This document shows positions 44,187-52,447 of a stretch of 64,000 nucleotides of DNA, piece by piece. Numbering within the stretch: position 1 is the stretch's first letter; each line of letters starts with the position of its first letter. This DNA is from Pseudomonadota bacterium. GTDB lineage: Bacteria; Pseudomonadota; Alphaproteobacteria; Rhizobiales; Xanthobacteraceae. Under the pieces are notes generated by a model. It had not been told where the DNA came from and did no database searches. It worked only from the letters and a program-made list of their open reading frames with translations. The stretch spans positions 1-64,000 of the forward strand of contig JAEWIX010000012.1 of assembly GCA_023386885.1 (NCBI GenBank), written 5' to 3'. The position numbers and the translations under genes were made by a program.

Positions 44187-45386
44187 ATGGATTCACCTGA
44201 CATCACTTTGGAAGCCGTATCGTCCGCGCGCCAGATCGGCGCGGCGGACTGGGATGCCTGCGCCAATCCGACATCTGCCTGTGGCCACGAAAGACTCTAC
44301 AATCCGTTCGTGTCCTACGCGTTCTTCGACGCGGTCGAGCAATCAGGCTCGGCCAGCGCGCGCACCGGTTGGGCACCGCGCCATCTCGTGGCACGGCGCG
44401 ATGGTCTGATCGTCGGCCTGGTGCCGTGCTATCTGAAGTCGCACTCCCAGGGCGAATACGTGTTCGATCGCGGCTGGGCCGATGCCTACGAGCGCGCCGG
44501 CGGCGAATACTATCCGAAGCTACAGGCAAGTGTGCCGTTCACGCCGGCGACGGGACCGCGCCTCCTGGTGCGCACTGGGATCGACGACCCCGATCGCATT
44601 CGCACCGCGCTCGCTGGCGGCCTGAAAGCGCTGTGCAACGCCACCGAGACATCGTCGGTGCACGTCACCTTCGCGCCAGAAGACGAATGGACGTTCCTCG
44701 CGACGCAAGGCTTCCTGCAACGGACCGATCAGCAATTCCACTGGCACAATGCGGACTATGCCAGCTTCGAGGATTTCCTCGCCACGCTGTCATCACGCCA
44801 TCGCAAGGCGATCCGTCGCGAGCGCCGCGATGCGCTGGCGAACGGCATTACCATCCATGCACTGACAGGCAGCGAACTGACCGAGGAAGCGTGGGACGCC
44901 TTCTTCACCTTCTACATGGAGACCGGCTCGCGCAAATGGGGGCGGCCCTACCTCACGCGCGATTTCTACACCCGGATCGGCGAAACAATGTCGGAGCACA
45001 TCGCGCTGATCATGGCGAAGCGCGATGGGCACTGGATCGCCGGCGCCATCAACTTCATCGGCGGCGATACGCTGTTCGGACGGCACTGGGGCGCCATCGA
45101 GCACCACCCGTTCCTGCATTTCGAGGTGTGCTACTATCAGGCGATCGACTTCGCGATCCGCCATCGCCTAAAAACGGTCGAGGCCGGCGCGCAGGGCGAA
45201 CACAAGATCGCACGCGGCTATCTGCCGCAAACCACCTACTCCGCCCACTACATCGCCGATCCGGCGCTGCGCCGCGCCGTGCGCGATTACCTCGCGCGGG
45301 AGCGGCTTTATGTCGCCGAGGCCGGCCGTCAATTGACCGAGGCAGGACCGTTCCGCAAGAGTTCATCCGACGATCAGACATCTTGA
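44187..45386 (+). CDS. GNAT/FemAB-like acyltransferase family protein (COG3146)
   Basis: A 399-residue protein of the PF04339-like family annotated as peptidoglycan biosynthesis/recognition. Features are NPFVSYAFFDAVEQSGSA, APRHLVARRDGLIVGLVPCY, SLRWDADEYASFEDFL-type pattern (here HWHNADYASFEDFLATLSS), RKAIRRERRD, YLTRDFYTRIGE and KTVEAGAQGEHKIARGYLP. It has a double GNAT fold by family. The true substrate is unknown. TTG codons at 44181 and 44184 precede the chosen ATG. A HIT gene follows within 50 bases. Confidence 0.87.
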   Translation: MDSPDITLEAVSSARQIGAADWDACANPTSACGHERLYNPFVSYAFFDAVEQSGSASARTGWAPRHLVARRDGLIVGLVPCYLKSHSQGEYVFDRGWADAYERAGGEYYPKLQASVPFTPATGPRLLVRTGIDDPDRIRTALAGGLKALCNATETSSVHVTFAPEDEWTFLATQGFLQRTDQQFHWHNADYASFEDFLATLSSRHRKAIRRERRDALANGITIHALTGSELTEEAWDAFFTFYMETGSRKWGRPYLTRDFYTRIGETMSEHIALIMAKRDGHWIAGAINFIGGDTLFGRHWGAIEHHPFLHFEVCYYQAIDFAIRHRLKTVEAGAQGEHKIARGYLPQTTYSAHYIADPALRRAVRDYLARERLYVAEAGRQLTEAGPFRKSSSDDQTS

Positions 45387-45434
45387 CCGCGCTCCGCCGG
45401 GCGAGGAAAGTGGCGCGCGATTTTGGGAGCGACC

Positions 45435-45863
45435 ATGGCCACCTACGACACCAACAATATCTTCGCGAAGATCCTGCGCGGCGAAATTCCCTGCTTCAAG
45501 GTTTATGAGAACGACCATGTGCTGGCGTTTCTCGACATCATGCCGCGCGCACCCGGCCATACGCTGGTGATCCCCAAGGCCCCGGCCCGCAACCTCCTCG
45601 ACATCACCGAGCAGGACTTTGTCGAGGTTGCCCGCGCGACACGGCTGATCGCCCGTGCGGCGATGCCGGTCTTCAAGGCCGACGGTGTGATGATCATCCA
45701 GTTCAGCGAGCCCGCCAGTGGACAGGAAGTCTATCACCTGCACATGCATGTGATCCCGCGCTTCGAGGGCGTGGCGTTGCTGCCGCCGGCAACCGTCAAG
45801 GCCGACATGGCGATGCTTGCGGAGCAGGCTGCGCAACTGGCCGCCGCACTGAAGCAGGGCTGA
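45435..45863 (+). CDS. HIT-family hydrolase
   Basis: A 142-residue histidine-triad protein: IFAKILRGEIPCFKVYEND, the fold core HTLVIPKAPARNLLDI and the triad HLHMHVIPRF (H101, H103, H105). It probably hydrolyses AMP conjugates such as adenosine 5'-phosphoramidate. GGGAGC seven bases before ATG at 45435 sets the start. It is likely co-transcribed with the FemAB-like gene and convergent with trmO. Confidence 0.93.
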   Translation: MATYDTNNIFAKILRGEIPCFKVYENDHVLAFLDIMPRAPGHTLVIPKAPARNLLDITEQDFVEVARATRLIARAAMPVFKADGVMIIQFSEPASGQEVYHLHMHVIPRFEGVALLPPATVKADMAMLAEQAAQLAAALKQG

Positions 45864-45867
45864 CGCC

Positions 45868-46362
45868 TTACGACGCGACCTCCTCATCGCCGGGCTGCGG
45901 CGGCGCCAACGGCGTGAACTGACACCGATCCGGCTTGAGATCGACAAGCGGCGTGCCGTCGAGGCAATCGAGCCCCTGCACTAACACATTGGCGCCCTCA
46001 ACGTCGACCAGCTTGACCATCGAGGTGCCGATCGGGTTGGGCCGTACCGGTGTACGCAGCGAAAAGGTGCCGCGCACCGAACCGTCGTTCTTCGGGCTTT
46101 GCAGCACCAGATCGCGTCGCGACAGATGCAGCCAGTAGAGCACCTCCAGACGTTCGTATTGCTCGATGCCGCGCAAGGCCGGCACCCACGGTTCGAAAAT
46201 CTCGATGCGACAGACCGGGCCATCGATACGGCCCTGACGCGGCGTCATCAGGCGCGACGTCCATGGCGTATGGATGCGACCGATAAAGACCAGCCCGGCA
46301 TCGCCCGGCGCGGGCGCCTGCACCGCGACCTCGCCCGCGCGAATTTCGCTTTCCCGCACCAT
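45868..46362 (-). CDS. trmO: tRNA (N6-threonylcarbamoyladenosine-methyltransferase) TrmO
   Basis: SAM-dependent methyltransferase that makes m6t6A37 in tRNA-Thr, formerly YaeB/TsaA. The 164-residue protein matches the shorter form of the family: FIGRIHTPW, PRQGRIDGPVCRIEIFEPW, LEVLYWLHLSRRDL and SLRTPVRPNPIGTSMVKLV. GLDCLDGTPLVDLKPD is the SAM-binding beta-barrel core. The longer C-terminal extension of E. coli TrmO is absent, as usual in alphaproteobacteria. Confidence 0.92.
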   Translation of the reverse strand: MVRESEIRAGEVAVQAPAPGDAGLVFIGRIHTPWTSRLMTPRQGRIDGPVCRIEIFEPWVPALRGIEQYERLEVLYWLHLSRRDLVLQSPKNDGSVRGTFSLRTPVRPNPIGTSMVKLVDVEGANVLVQGLDCLDGTPLVDLKPDRCQFTPLAPPQPGDEEVAS

Positions 46363-46445
46363 GTCATCGCCTCTCGTTCGACCGATATATTCGTTGGAAT
46401 AGGCCGCCGAAACGCTTCATCGTCAAGGACAGAATGCCCGCGCCG

Positions 46446-47360
46446 TCATCCTCCGGCGTGCCTGTTGCGCAACACCAGACAGCCCTGCCCGGCGCGGCGA
46501 ATCTTCTGGCAGAGCGCGTCGGCCTCGGCGCGCGTATCGGCTCCGATTCGCACCTGATAGAACGTGCGCGTGCCACGGCTGCGCCATACCGAGCCAAGCA
46601 GGCTCGGATCGCGATCTCCGATGATCGGGGTCAGCCGCTTCATCGCACGCGCATAGGACGCCAGCGCTCTGTCCCGCGAGAAACCGGCGGCAAGCTGCAC
46701 GCCCCATGGCCGGTCGGCGCCCAGTTTCACCCGTTGCTCGAGTCCCGCGACAAACGGATTCGGCGCGCGCTGAAGCAACGCCATCAACTCGCGGCAACCG
46801 GACACCGGCGCACGTTCCGCCACCCGGTCGCTGGCATTCTTCCAGTCATCGATCGGAACACCAGTGATGGCCAGGACGTAGCTGCGCGTCTCCGCCGGCA
46901 TATAGCCGGTGCCCTCGATCCATTCGCGCACCCGCCGGGGACCGGCATTGTAGGCCGCCGCCGCAAGGCCGAGATTGCCGAACTGATCGCGCAACTCGCG
47001 CAAAAACTCCGCCGACTTCGGCAAGGCCTGCACTGGATCGAACGGATCGAGCAAACGCCGCTCGCTTGCCGTTCCGGGCATGAATTGCGCGATGCCCTGC
47101 GCCCGATCGCCATTGCGTGTCACCGGTCCCACCGCGTCCGGCTGGAAGCGGCTCTCCTGCCAGATCACCCGTGAGAAAAATTCCAGCGGCAAACCTGCCT
47201 CCTTCGCGGCGGATTCGATCATCAGGCACATCGCCTCGCGGGTGTCGGCCCGCGCCGCAGGTTTGGCGGCCGCATCCTCCGCACGAGCGGCCGCCGTGCA
47301 AGCCGCCAATGCTGCAACGACGAGCAGGCTTCGCACCACATTGTCCGCCCGCGTCCGCAT
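46446..47360 (-). CDS. Lytic transglycosylase with SPOR-like C-terminus
   Basis: A 304-residue periplasmic enzyme with a signal peptide (VVRSLLVVAALAACTAAARA). The SLT domain (about 45-170) has catalytic E69 in VIWQESRF, AQGIAQFMPGTA and AAAAYNAGPRRV. A second C-terminal domain, FYQVRIGADTRAEADALCQK to GCLVLRN, has the beta-alpha-beta pattern of SPOR, which binds denuded glycan at division sites. This SLT-SPOR architecture suggests septal peptidoglycan processing. It faces away from the GrdB-like gene. Confidence 0.9.
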   Translation of the reverse strand: MRTRADNVVRSLLVVAALAACTAAARAEDAAAKPAARADTREAMCLMIESAAKEAGLPLEFFSRVIWQESRFQPDAVGPVTRNGDRAQGIAQFMPGTASERRLLDPFDPVQALPKSAEFLRELRDQFGNLGLAAAAYNAGPRRVREWIEGTGYMPAETRSYVLAITGVPIDDWKNASDRVAERAPVSGCRELMALLQRAPNPFVAGLEQRVKLGADRPWGVQLAAGFSRDRALASYARAMKRLTPIIGDRDPSLLGSVWRSRGTRTFYQVRIGADTRAEADALCQKIRRAGQGCLVLRNRHAGG

Positions 47361-47482
47361 CGCAGCCTTTCCGCGTCTGCATGACCCCGCTTCGATGGCG
47401 CGGCTTGACAGCCTCTCATCAGCCGCTAGCTATCGTCACAGGCACGTAGCCAAGAAATGCGGCGTGAGCGTGGGAGACGCGG

Positions 47483-48418
47483 ATGATCGAACCTGAGCAC
47501 AACTCTCTCGCCTTCGCGCCGGATGACGATCAACCGATCCAATACATGGCGCGCACGCGGGCATATTACGCGGCGATCGGCTACACCACGCCCTATCGCT
47601 GGGCGCACTACACCAGCGCCCCGTTCCAACCATTGCGCAAACCGCTCGCCAAATCGCGCGTCACGATCATTACCACGGCCGCACCGTTCGATCCGGCCAA
47701 GGGCGATCAAGGTCCAGGGGCGGCGTATAATGGCGGCGCGAAGTTCTACGCCGTCTACGACGGCGATACGTCGCAACACCACGACCTGCGTATCTCGCAC
47801 ATCGCGTACGACCGCGTTCACACATCGGCCAAAGACAGCGGCACCTGGTTCCCGTTGCCGCAACTGATCAAGGCGTCGGCGGGCGGGCGCATCGGCGACG
47901 TCGCGCCGCGCTTCTTCGGTGCACCGACCAACCGCAGCCACCGTGTCACCATCGAGACCGATGCACCGGAAGTCCTCGCGCGCTGCCAAGCCGACGGCGT
48001 GGACGCCGCGGTGCTGGTACCGAACTGCCCGGTCTGTCACCAGACCGTCAGCCTCGTGGCGCGGCATCTTGAGGCCAACGGCATCGCCACCGTGGTCATG
48101 GGCTGCGCCAAGGACATCGTCGAGCACGCCGCCGTGCCGCGCTTTCTGTTCAGCGATTTTCCGCTCGGCAATTCCGCCGGCAAACCGCACGACGCGGAGT
48201 CGCAGGCGCTCACCCTCGATCTCGCGCTACGGCTGCTGGAATCCGCACCCGGCCCGCAGACGACGATGCAGTCGCCGCTGCGCTGGAGCGAGGACGCGTC
48301 ATGGAAGCGCGACTACAACAATGTCGAAACCATGAGCGCCGAAGAACTCGCCCGCCGCCGTCGCGATTTCGACGCGCAGAAAGAGGCCGCGCGGCAGGTG
48401 CGCAACAGCGCGGCCTGA
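47483..48418 (+). CDS. GrdB-like (glycine/betaine reductase B family) protein, Cys form
   Basis: A 311-residue protein related to the substrate-binding selenoprotein B of glycine, sarcosine and betaine reductases. Support comes from IQYMARTRAYYAAIGYTTPY, RISHIAYDRVHTSAKDSG, a CPVCHQ motif (C182, C185), GIATVVMGCAKDIVEH and the PRFLFSDFPLGNSAGKPHD segment. An ordinary CxxC stands where the clostridial enzymes use a selenocysteine redox motif. No GrdA or GrdC gene is nearby and the organism is presumably aerobic, so the reaction must differ. It is convergent with the aldoxime dehydratase gene, eight bases apart. Confidence 0.82.
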   Translation: MIEPEHNSLAFAPDDDQPIQYMARTRAYYAAIGYTTPYRWAHYTSAPFQPLRKPLAKSRVTIITTAAPFDPAKGDQGPGAAYNGGAKFYAVYDGDTSQHHDLRISHIAYDRVHTSAKDSGTWFPLPQLIKASAGGRIGDVAPRFFGAPTNRSHRVTIETDAPEVLARCQADGVDAAVLVPNCPVCHQTVSLVARHLEANGIATVVMGCAKDIVEHAAVPRFLFSDFPLGNSAGKPHDAESQALTLDLALRLLESAPGPQTTMQSPLRWSEDASWKRDYNNVETMSAEELARRRRDFDAQKEAARQVRNSAA

Positions 48419-48425
48419 AAGCGCC

Positions 48426-49469
48426 TTATGCGACAAGTTCGCGCGCGTTGAGCATCCCGGTCCGCTCATGGCAGTTAAGATATTCGAAGAACTGTTCGTC
48501 GGCGCGAGCCACTGTCACCTCATGATACAGACGTAGCCTGGCCGCTGGTCCGAGGGTCGAAAGATATTTCATCGCGGCGCCGAAGATCCGGACATGGGTT
48601 GGATGCGACTCCGCCCACCGCTCCAGAGCTTCGAGACTGTGCCACCAGCTCTGGCCATATGATTTTTCGGTGGCGTTGCCGTCGCGATCCAGTACGCGCA
48701 TGTAGCGATTGGCGTAGCAGCCGATCGAGGTGCCCTCGTCTCGCAGAAAGTCCATTCCAGCACGCAACACCGGCTCGACATCGTTGAGATACATTTCCCG
48801 TTCGGCGTCGTCGGTATCAGTCCAGTCCTGACCGGAGCGGATCATGCAGATGTTGTCGTGGGGCACGATCTGAATGCAGGCACCCGACCGGACGATCCGC
48901 GGGTCGCCGCGTGGCGCCAGTTCATCCGTCTGCGACAGCGGCATACGATCCCGCATCCCGCCCCAGTAGGCGTGTTCCTCGACCTCGCCGCTCATGCTTT
49001 CGGCAAGAACCGCAATACCTTCGGGACGCCCAAGCGACGAGAACAGCGTCTCATAGGATCGGACGGATGGCCGCAATACTTCAATAAAGAAGCCCGCGCC
49101 CGCTTTTGTCCGGACTTCTCCAGTCCATTGATCGCGGGTGTCCCCGAACCAGTCATCGAACATTCGCGGGTCATCCCAATAGGCCACCGACACGATATTC
49201 GTGTAGCCCGCCTGATCGACATATTGCGCCCGATCCCAATGAGACGGCCCGCGATCCTCCGCAAAGCGCCGATCGAGCCAGTCAAGCGCAGCACGTGTCG
49301 CCGCGGTCGGTGCATCGCGATACTGCACGCCGAAATAGGCCATAACGACGCGAACCACGTCCGGCGTATGCCGGGCGACAAACGAAGGATACGGCGGCCG
49401 ATAGTTCTGCGGCGTTCGGGCGGCTTGCGTCCGTCCGGTTTGCAGATGGGGCGGGATTGCGGATTCCAT
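48426..49469 (-). CDS. oxd: Aldoxime dehydratase (phenylacetaldoxime dehydratase family, heme)
   Basis: Dehydrates aldoximes to nitriles using ferrous heme. The 347-residue protein has the family pattern: YPSFVARHTPDVVRVVMAYF near the N-terminus, GMRDRMPLS with the expected Arg, NICMIRSGQDW with the active-site Ser (S212), ERWAESHPTHVRIF containing the candidate proximal heme His and LYHEVTV (H316) for the catalytic His. Residue roles follow the Oxd enzymes of Rhodococcus and Pseudomonas. It begins 18 bases after the nitrilase stop with GGAGG upstream, so it is second gene of a nit-oxd operon. Confidence 0.92.
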   Translation of the reverse strand: MESAIPPHLQTGRTQAARTPQNYRPPYPSFVARHTPDVVRVVMAYFGVQYRDAPTAATRAALDWLDRRFAEDRGPSHWDRAQYVDQAGYTNIVSVAYWDDPRMFDDWFGDTRDQWTGEVRTKAGAGFFIEVLRPSVRSYETLFSSLGRPEGIAVLAESMSGEVEEHAYWGGMRDRMPLSQTDELAPRGDPRIVRSGACIQIVPHDNICMIRSGQDWTDTDDAEREMYLNDVEPVLRAGMDFLRDEGTSIGCYANRYMRVLDRDGNATEKSYGQSWWHSLEALERWAESHPTHVRIFGAAMKYLSTLGPAARLRLYHEVTVARADEQFFEYLNCHERTGMLNARELVA

Positions 49470-49487
49470 GATTGTCCCTCCTCGCGC

Positions 49488-50507
49488 TCAGGATGCCGCC
49501 GCGCTTTCGATCGGCTCGACCGGATCGCTGTCGACCGGCAGCGCGAAATGCTCCACGCGACGCGCCGGCTTGTTGTTGAACAGCAGCCGCGTGACATCGG
49601 GGCGCGAATAGTGCCCGGCCGGATCGGCGGCGTTCTTGGCCACGCCGATGGCGCCGAGATCTATGTCCGCATAGAGCAACCCTTCCTGATCCGGCGGGAG
49701 TTTCTCGGCCAGCGAACTTCCGTCCGGCCCGAAGATCGCGGCATGCCCGCCGCCGGCATGGAGCAGCGCATGCTTGTCGGGACGATCGCACAGCGTCTCC
49801 ACCATCTCCGGCGACACCGTGGCGCACGGAGCGAGGACGAAACACGAGCCTTCCACCGCATAGACCCGCGATGCCGCGTTGTTGACCTCCCAGCCGAGCG
49901 CCGGTGCGAACGGATCGTACAGCGAGAAGCTCGGCCACGACGCCACATGCACCTGCTCGTTCTGCGCGTACATGGCGTACTTCGACAACGGTTGCAGATG
50001 TTCCCAGCAACACAGCGCACCGAGGCGACCGACGTCCGGCCGATCGTGCACCGCGAGATCGCTGCCGTCGCCCTCGCCATACACCGTGCGTTCGGCATGG
50101 GTCGGACGCAGCTTGCGGCGTGTCGCAATCGTCTCACCGTCCGGACCGACCAGCCATTGCGCGATGTAAAGGCTGCCACCGTCGCGTTCCGACACGCCGA
50201 GCACGGCGGTCAATCCCGCCTTCCGGATGGCGGCACGCAACCTGTCGGCCTGCGGGCTGTCGTAGCTCAGGGAGTTGTCGAAGTAGCGCTGCACAAAACC
50301 GCGGCCGATCGCCCAGGCGGGGGAATCCAGCCAGATGTGCCAAGGATAGCCGGGGATGAAAACCTCCGGAAAAGCAATGAGTTTCGCGCCGTTAGCGGCG
50401 GCTTCCTCGATCAATGCGATGCTCTTGTCGACGGTCGCGTCGAGGTCGAGCCAGACCGGCGCCGCCTGAACCACGGCGACCTTGTACTTCGGATGGCTGA
50501 TGCCCAT
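49488..50507 (-). CDS. nit: Nitrilase
   Basis: Hydrolyses nitriles to carboxylic acid plus ammonia. The 339-residue protein has the Glu-Lys-Cys triad: E48 in AFPEVFIPGYPWHIW, K132 in RRKLRPTHAER and C167 in LGALCCWEHLQPL. The length and PGYPWHIW segment fit aliphatic or arylaceto-nitrilases that form spirals. The start at 50507 has GGAGGGA six bases upstream; 16 upstream codons are open but lie in the promoter region. With oxd downstream and a divergent AraC regulator, it forms an aldoxime-to-acid pathway. Confidence 0.93.
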   Translation of the reverse strand: MGISHPKYKVAVVQAAPVWLDLDATVDKSIALIEEAAANGAKLIAFPEVFIPGYPWHIWLDSPAWAIGRGFVQRYFDNSLSYDSPQADRLRAAIRKAGLTAVLGVSERDGGSLYIAQWLVGPDGETIATRRKLRPTHAERTVYGEGDGSDLAVHDRPDVGRLGALCCWEHLQPLSKYAMYAQNEQVHVASWPSFSLYDPFAPALGWEVNNAASRVYAVEGSCFVLAPCATVSPEMVETLCDRPDKHALLHAGGGHAAIFGPDGSSLAEKLPPDQEGLLYADIDLGAIGVAKNAADPAGHYSRPDVTRLLFNNKPARRVEHFALPVDSDPVEPIESAAAS

Positions 50508-50553
50508 CGTTCCCTCCGGTTGTTTTTTGTTGCCTGCCGTATCACTCCATTGC

Positions 50554-50566
50554 ATCCTAAAAGGAT
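50554..50566. promoter_or_regulatory. Candidate operator between nit and araC
   Basis: ATCCT-AAA-AGGAT is a perfect short palindrome near the middle of the 113-base divergent nit/araC gap. It could be bound by the neighbouring AraC protein, though AraC sites are more often direct repeats. Short palindromes also occur by chance. Confidence 0.25.
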
Positions 50567-50620
50567 CGCGACTGCGGCACTCGACCGGAGCGGAAGAAAA
50601 ACTCGACTCCAGCGATTTCC

Positions 50621-51595
50621 ATGAACGGGATGCAGGCGATGCAAACCCACTTCACAACCGAATGCGCACCCGCGGGCAGACGGCTTGCGCTCTGGCAGGA
50701 CATCGTTTGCGACGTCTACGTTCAACTCGATTGCAAATCGGACATGCGTGCGTCGTTTCGCGGCGAAATCACGCGCACGCCGCTCGGCCCGGCGGCCTGC
50801 TCCACCGTGTCGTCGGGCCAGCAGCGGGTTTGCCGGACGCCATCGCGCATCGCGCGGGCGCACGAGGAATTCATTCTGATCGCGCTCGGCCGCCACGGCG
50901 CCGGGGCGGTTCTGCAGGACGGGCGGGAGACGATCATTCGCCCCGGCGAATTCGCGCTCTATGACACGACGCGCCCTTATGAGTTGCAATTCGACGAGGC
51001 GTTCACGCAGACGATCCTGCAAGTGCCGCGCGAAATGCTGTATCGCCGGATCACCGGCATCGAGACGATGACAGCGATCAGTTTTTCGTCGGAACGTCCG
51101 CTGGAAAAGCTCGCTTACGATTTCATCGCGGCCATTTCACAAGCCGCCGATCAGATCGAATACGATACCGCGGCGCGGCTCACCGATCAGGCGCTCGACC
51201 TGGTGGCGCTGGCGCTCGGCGATCGCTATCGGAACGCGCCACTTGCGTCCTCGACCCACCGTTCGGCGCTGCTCCACCGGCTGAAGATCTATATCCAGAA
51301 CCATCTGCACGATCCCGATCTGTCACTGTCGCAAACGGCGGCCGCACTCGGTATCTCCACCAGATATGTCAACGATCTACTCGCCGACGATCGGACCTCG
51401 TTCCAACGTCACCTGCTGACGCAGCGGCTGGAGCAATGCGCGCGCGAATTGTCGTCGCATCGCACGGCACATCGCCAGATCGGCGAAATCGCCTTTGCGT
51501 GGGGCTTTAACGACCTGTCCCACTTCGGGCGCGTGTTCCGCGAACACTACGGCCTGTCCCCACGCGACTGGCGACAAAGCAAGCTGGCGAACTGA
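50621..51595 (+). CDS. AraC-family transcriptional regulator (NphR/OxdR-like)
   Basis: A 324-residue regulator. The N-terminal ligand domain (about 10-190) is of the AraC-binding-2 type (RRLALWQDIVCDVYVQLDC, EFILIALGRHGAGAVLQDG, PGEFALYDTTRPYEL). The C-terminal double helix-turn-helix (about 220-320) has LSLSQTAAALGISTRYVNDL and IGEIAFAWGFNDLSHFGRVFREHYGLSPRDWR. Regulators of this layout activate nitrilase and aldoxime genes in Rhodococcus and Pseudomonas (NphR, OxdR). The divergent position strongly suggests control of nit-oxd, with an aldoxime or nitrile as inducer. ATGs at 50621, 50630 and 50639 compete as start. Confidence 0.92.
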   Translation: MNGMQAMQTHFTTECAPAGRRLALWQDIVCDVYVQLDCKSDMRASFRGEITRTPLGPAACSTVSSGQQRVCRTPSRIARAHEEFILIALGRHGAGAVLQDGRETIIRPGEFALYDTTRPYELQFDEAFTQTILQVPREMLYRRITGIETMTAISFSSERPLEKLAYDFIAAISQAADQIEYDTAARLTDQALDLVALALGDRYRNAPLASSTHRSALLHRLKIYIQNHLHDPDLSLSQTAAALGISTRYVNDLLADDRTSFQRHLLTQRLEQCARELSSHRTAHRQIGEIAFAWGFNDLSHFGRVFREHYGLSPRDWRQSKLAN

Positions 51596-51601
51596 TCTCG
51601 C

Positions 51602-52279
51602 CTAGATCGAAAACCCGAAACTGCGGCGAAAGCCTTCGCGGCCTTTCGGTGTGATCTGCAACGCACGTGGATCGCGCTCGCGCCGCACCCAGCCGAGATC
51701 GAAGCAACGCGTCGCGATCGCCGCTCCGATCACGCCGGACAGATGAAAGCGCCGTTCGGTCCAGTCCAGACAATGACGGCAGATCGGGCGGCGCGTACGA
51801 GTCGCAAGCGTCACGCCGAAGTCGCTCAGGAATGTTTGCCCGGCTTTCGTCACCTCGCCGCCGTCGTCCGCGAGGATGACGTGCTTGCGCTCACACAATG
51901 CGTCGGCAATCGAGACGCCAAGGATGCCAGCGAAATGATCGTAGCAGGTGCGCGCGAGGCGCAATCTGTCTTCCTGGGCGGTACGCGGCCGATAACGCGG
52001 CGGCGCGGAGGCCGCGACCGCCATGATGCTCTCCAGCATCTGCGCTACCAGCGGCGTCGCCAGCCGAAAGTAACGATGCCGCCCCTGCTTGAGCACGGTG
52101 AGCAATCCGGCTTGCGTCATCTTGGCGAGATGACCACTCGCGGTCTGCGGCGTCACATTCGCGGCATAGCTCAATTCGGTCGCGGTCAGCGCGCGGCCGT
52201 CGAACAGGGTGCTGAGGATGTTGGCGCGCGCTGGATCGCCTACCAGCGCAGCGATCTCGGCCAATTGCGGTGCTGTCAT
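51602..52279 (-). CDS. ArsR-type winged-helix transcriptional regulator
   Basis: A 225-residue protein with an ArsR HTH at about 3-85 (AEIAALVGDPARANILSTLF, LTATELSYAANVTPQTASGHLAKM, GLLTVLKQGRHRYFRLATP) and a long C-terminal domain with CRHCLDWTERRFHLSG near the end. Such two-part ArsR proteins are common in proteobacteria, and the HxLDWTERRxHL motif is widespread. It probably represses the divergent MFS exporter gene (about 170 bases away) and releases it on an unknown signal. It converges with araC. Confidence 0.9.
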   Translation of the reverse strand: MTAPQLAEIAALVGDPARANILSTLFDGRALTATELSYAANVTPQTASGHLAKMTQAGLLTVLKQGRHRYFRLATPLVAQMLESIMAVAASAPPRYRPRTAQEDRLRLARTCYDHFAGILGVSIADALCERKHVILADDGGEVTKAGQTFLSDFGVTLATRTRRPICRHCLDWTERRFHLSGVIGAAIATRCFDLGWVRRERDPRALQITPKGREGFRRSFGFSI

Positions 52280-52447
52280 GTAACGCAGTTTAGGCGGAAA
52301 CCGGCCATACGCAATTGCCGACGCTTCGGTCTCGCCCGAAGCAACGGGCGCATATCGGCGTTAACTCATCGCCTGCGGAAACGGTGAGCACAATTGCGTT
52401 CCCAGTTCCGCCTCCCCGCGCGACCGATATCAGCGAAAGGCCGTCGA

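Noticed and set aside
48022..48036. Selenocysteine (in-frame TGA) in the GrdB-like gene
   Set aside because: The relevant codons are ordinary TGC and TGT for Cys; no in-frame TGA or SECIS-like need exists.
48858..50624. A 588-codon plus-strand frame opposite oxd and nit
   Set aside because: Spans two real minus-strand genes and has no recognisable domain.
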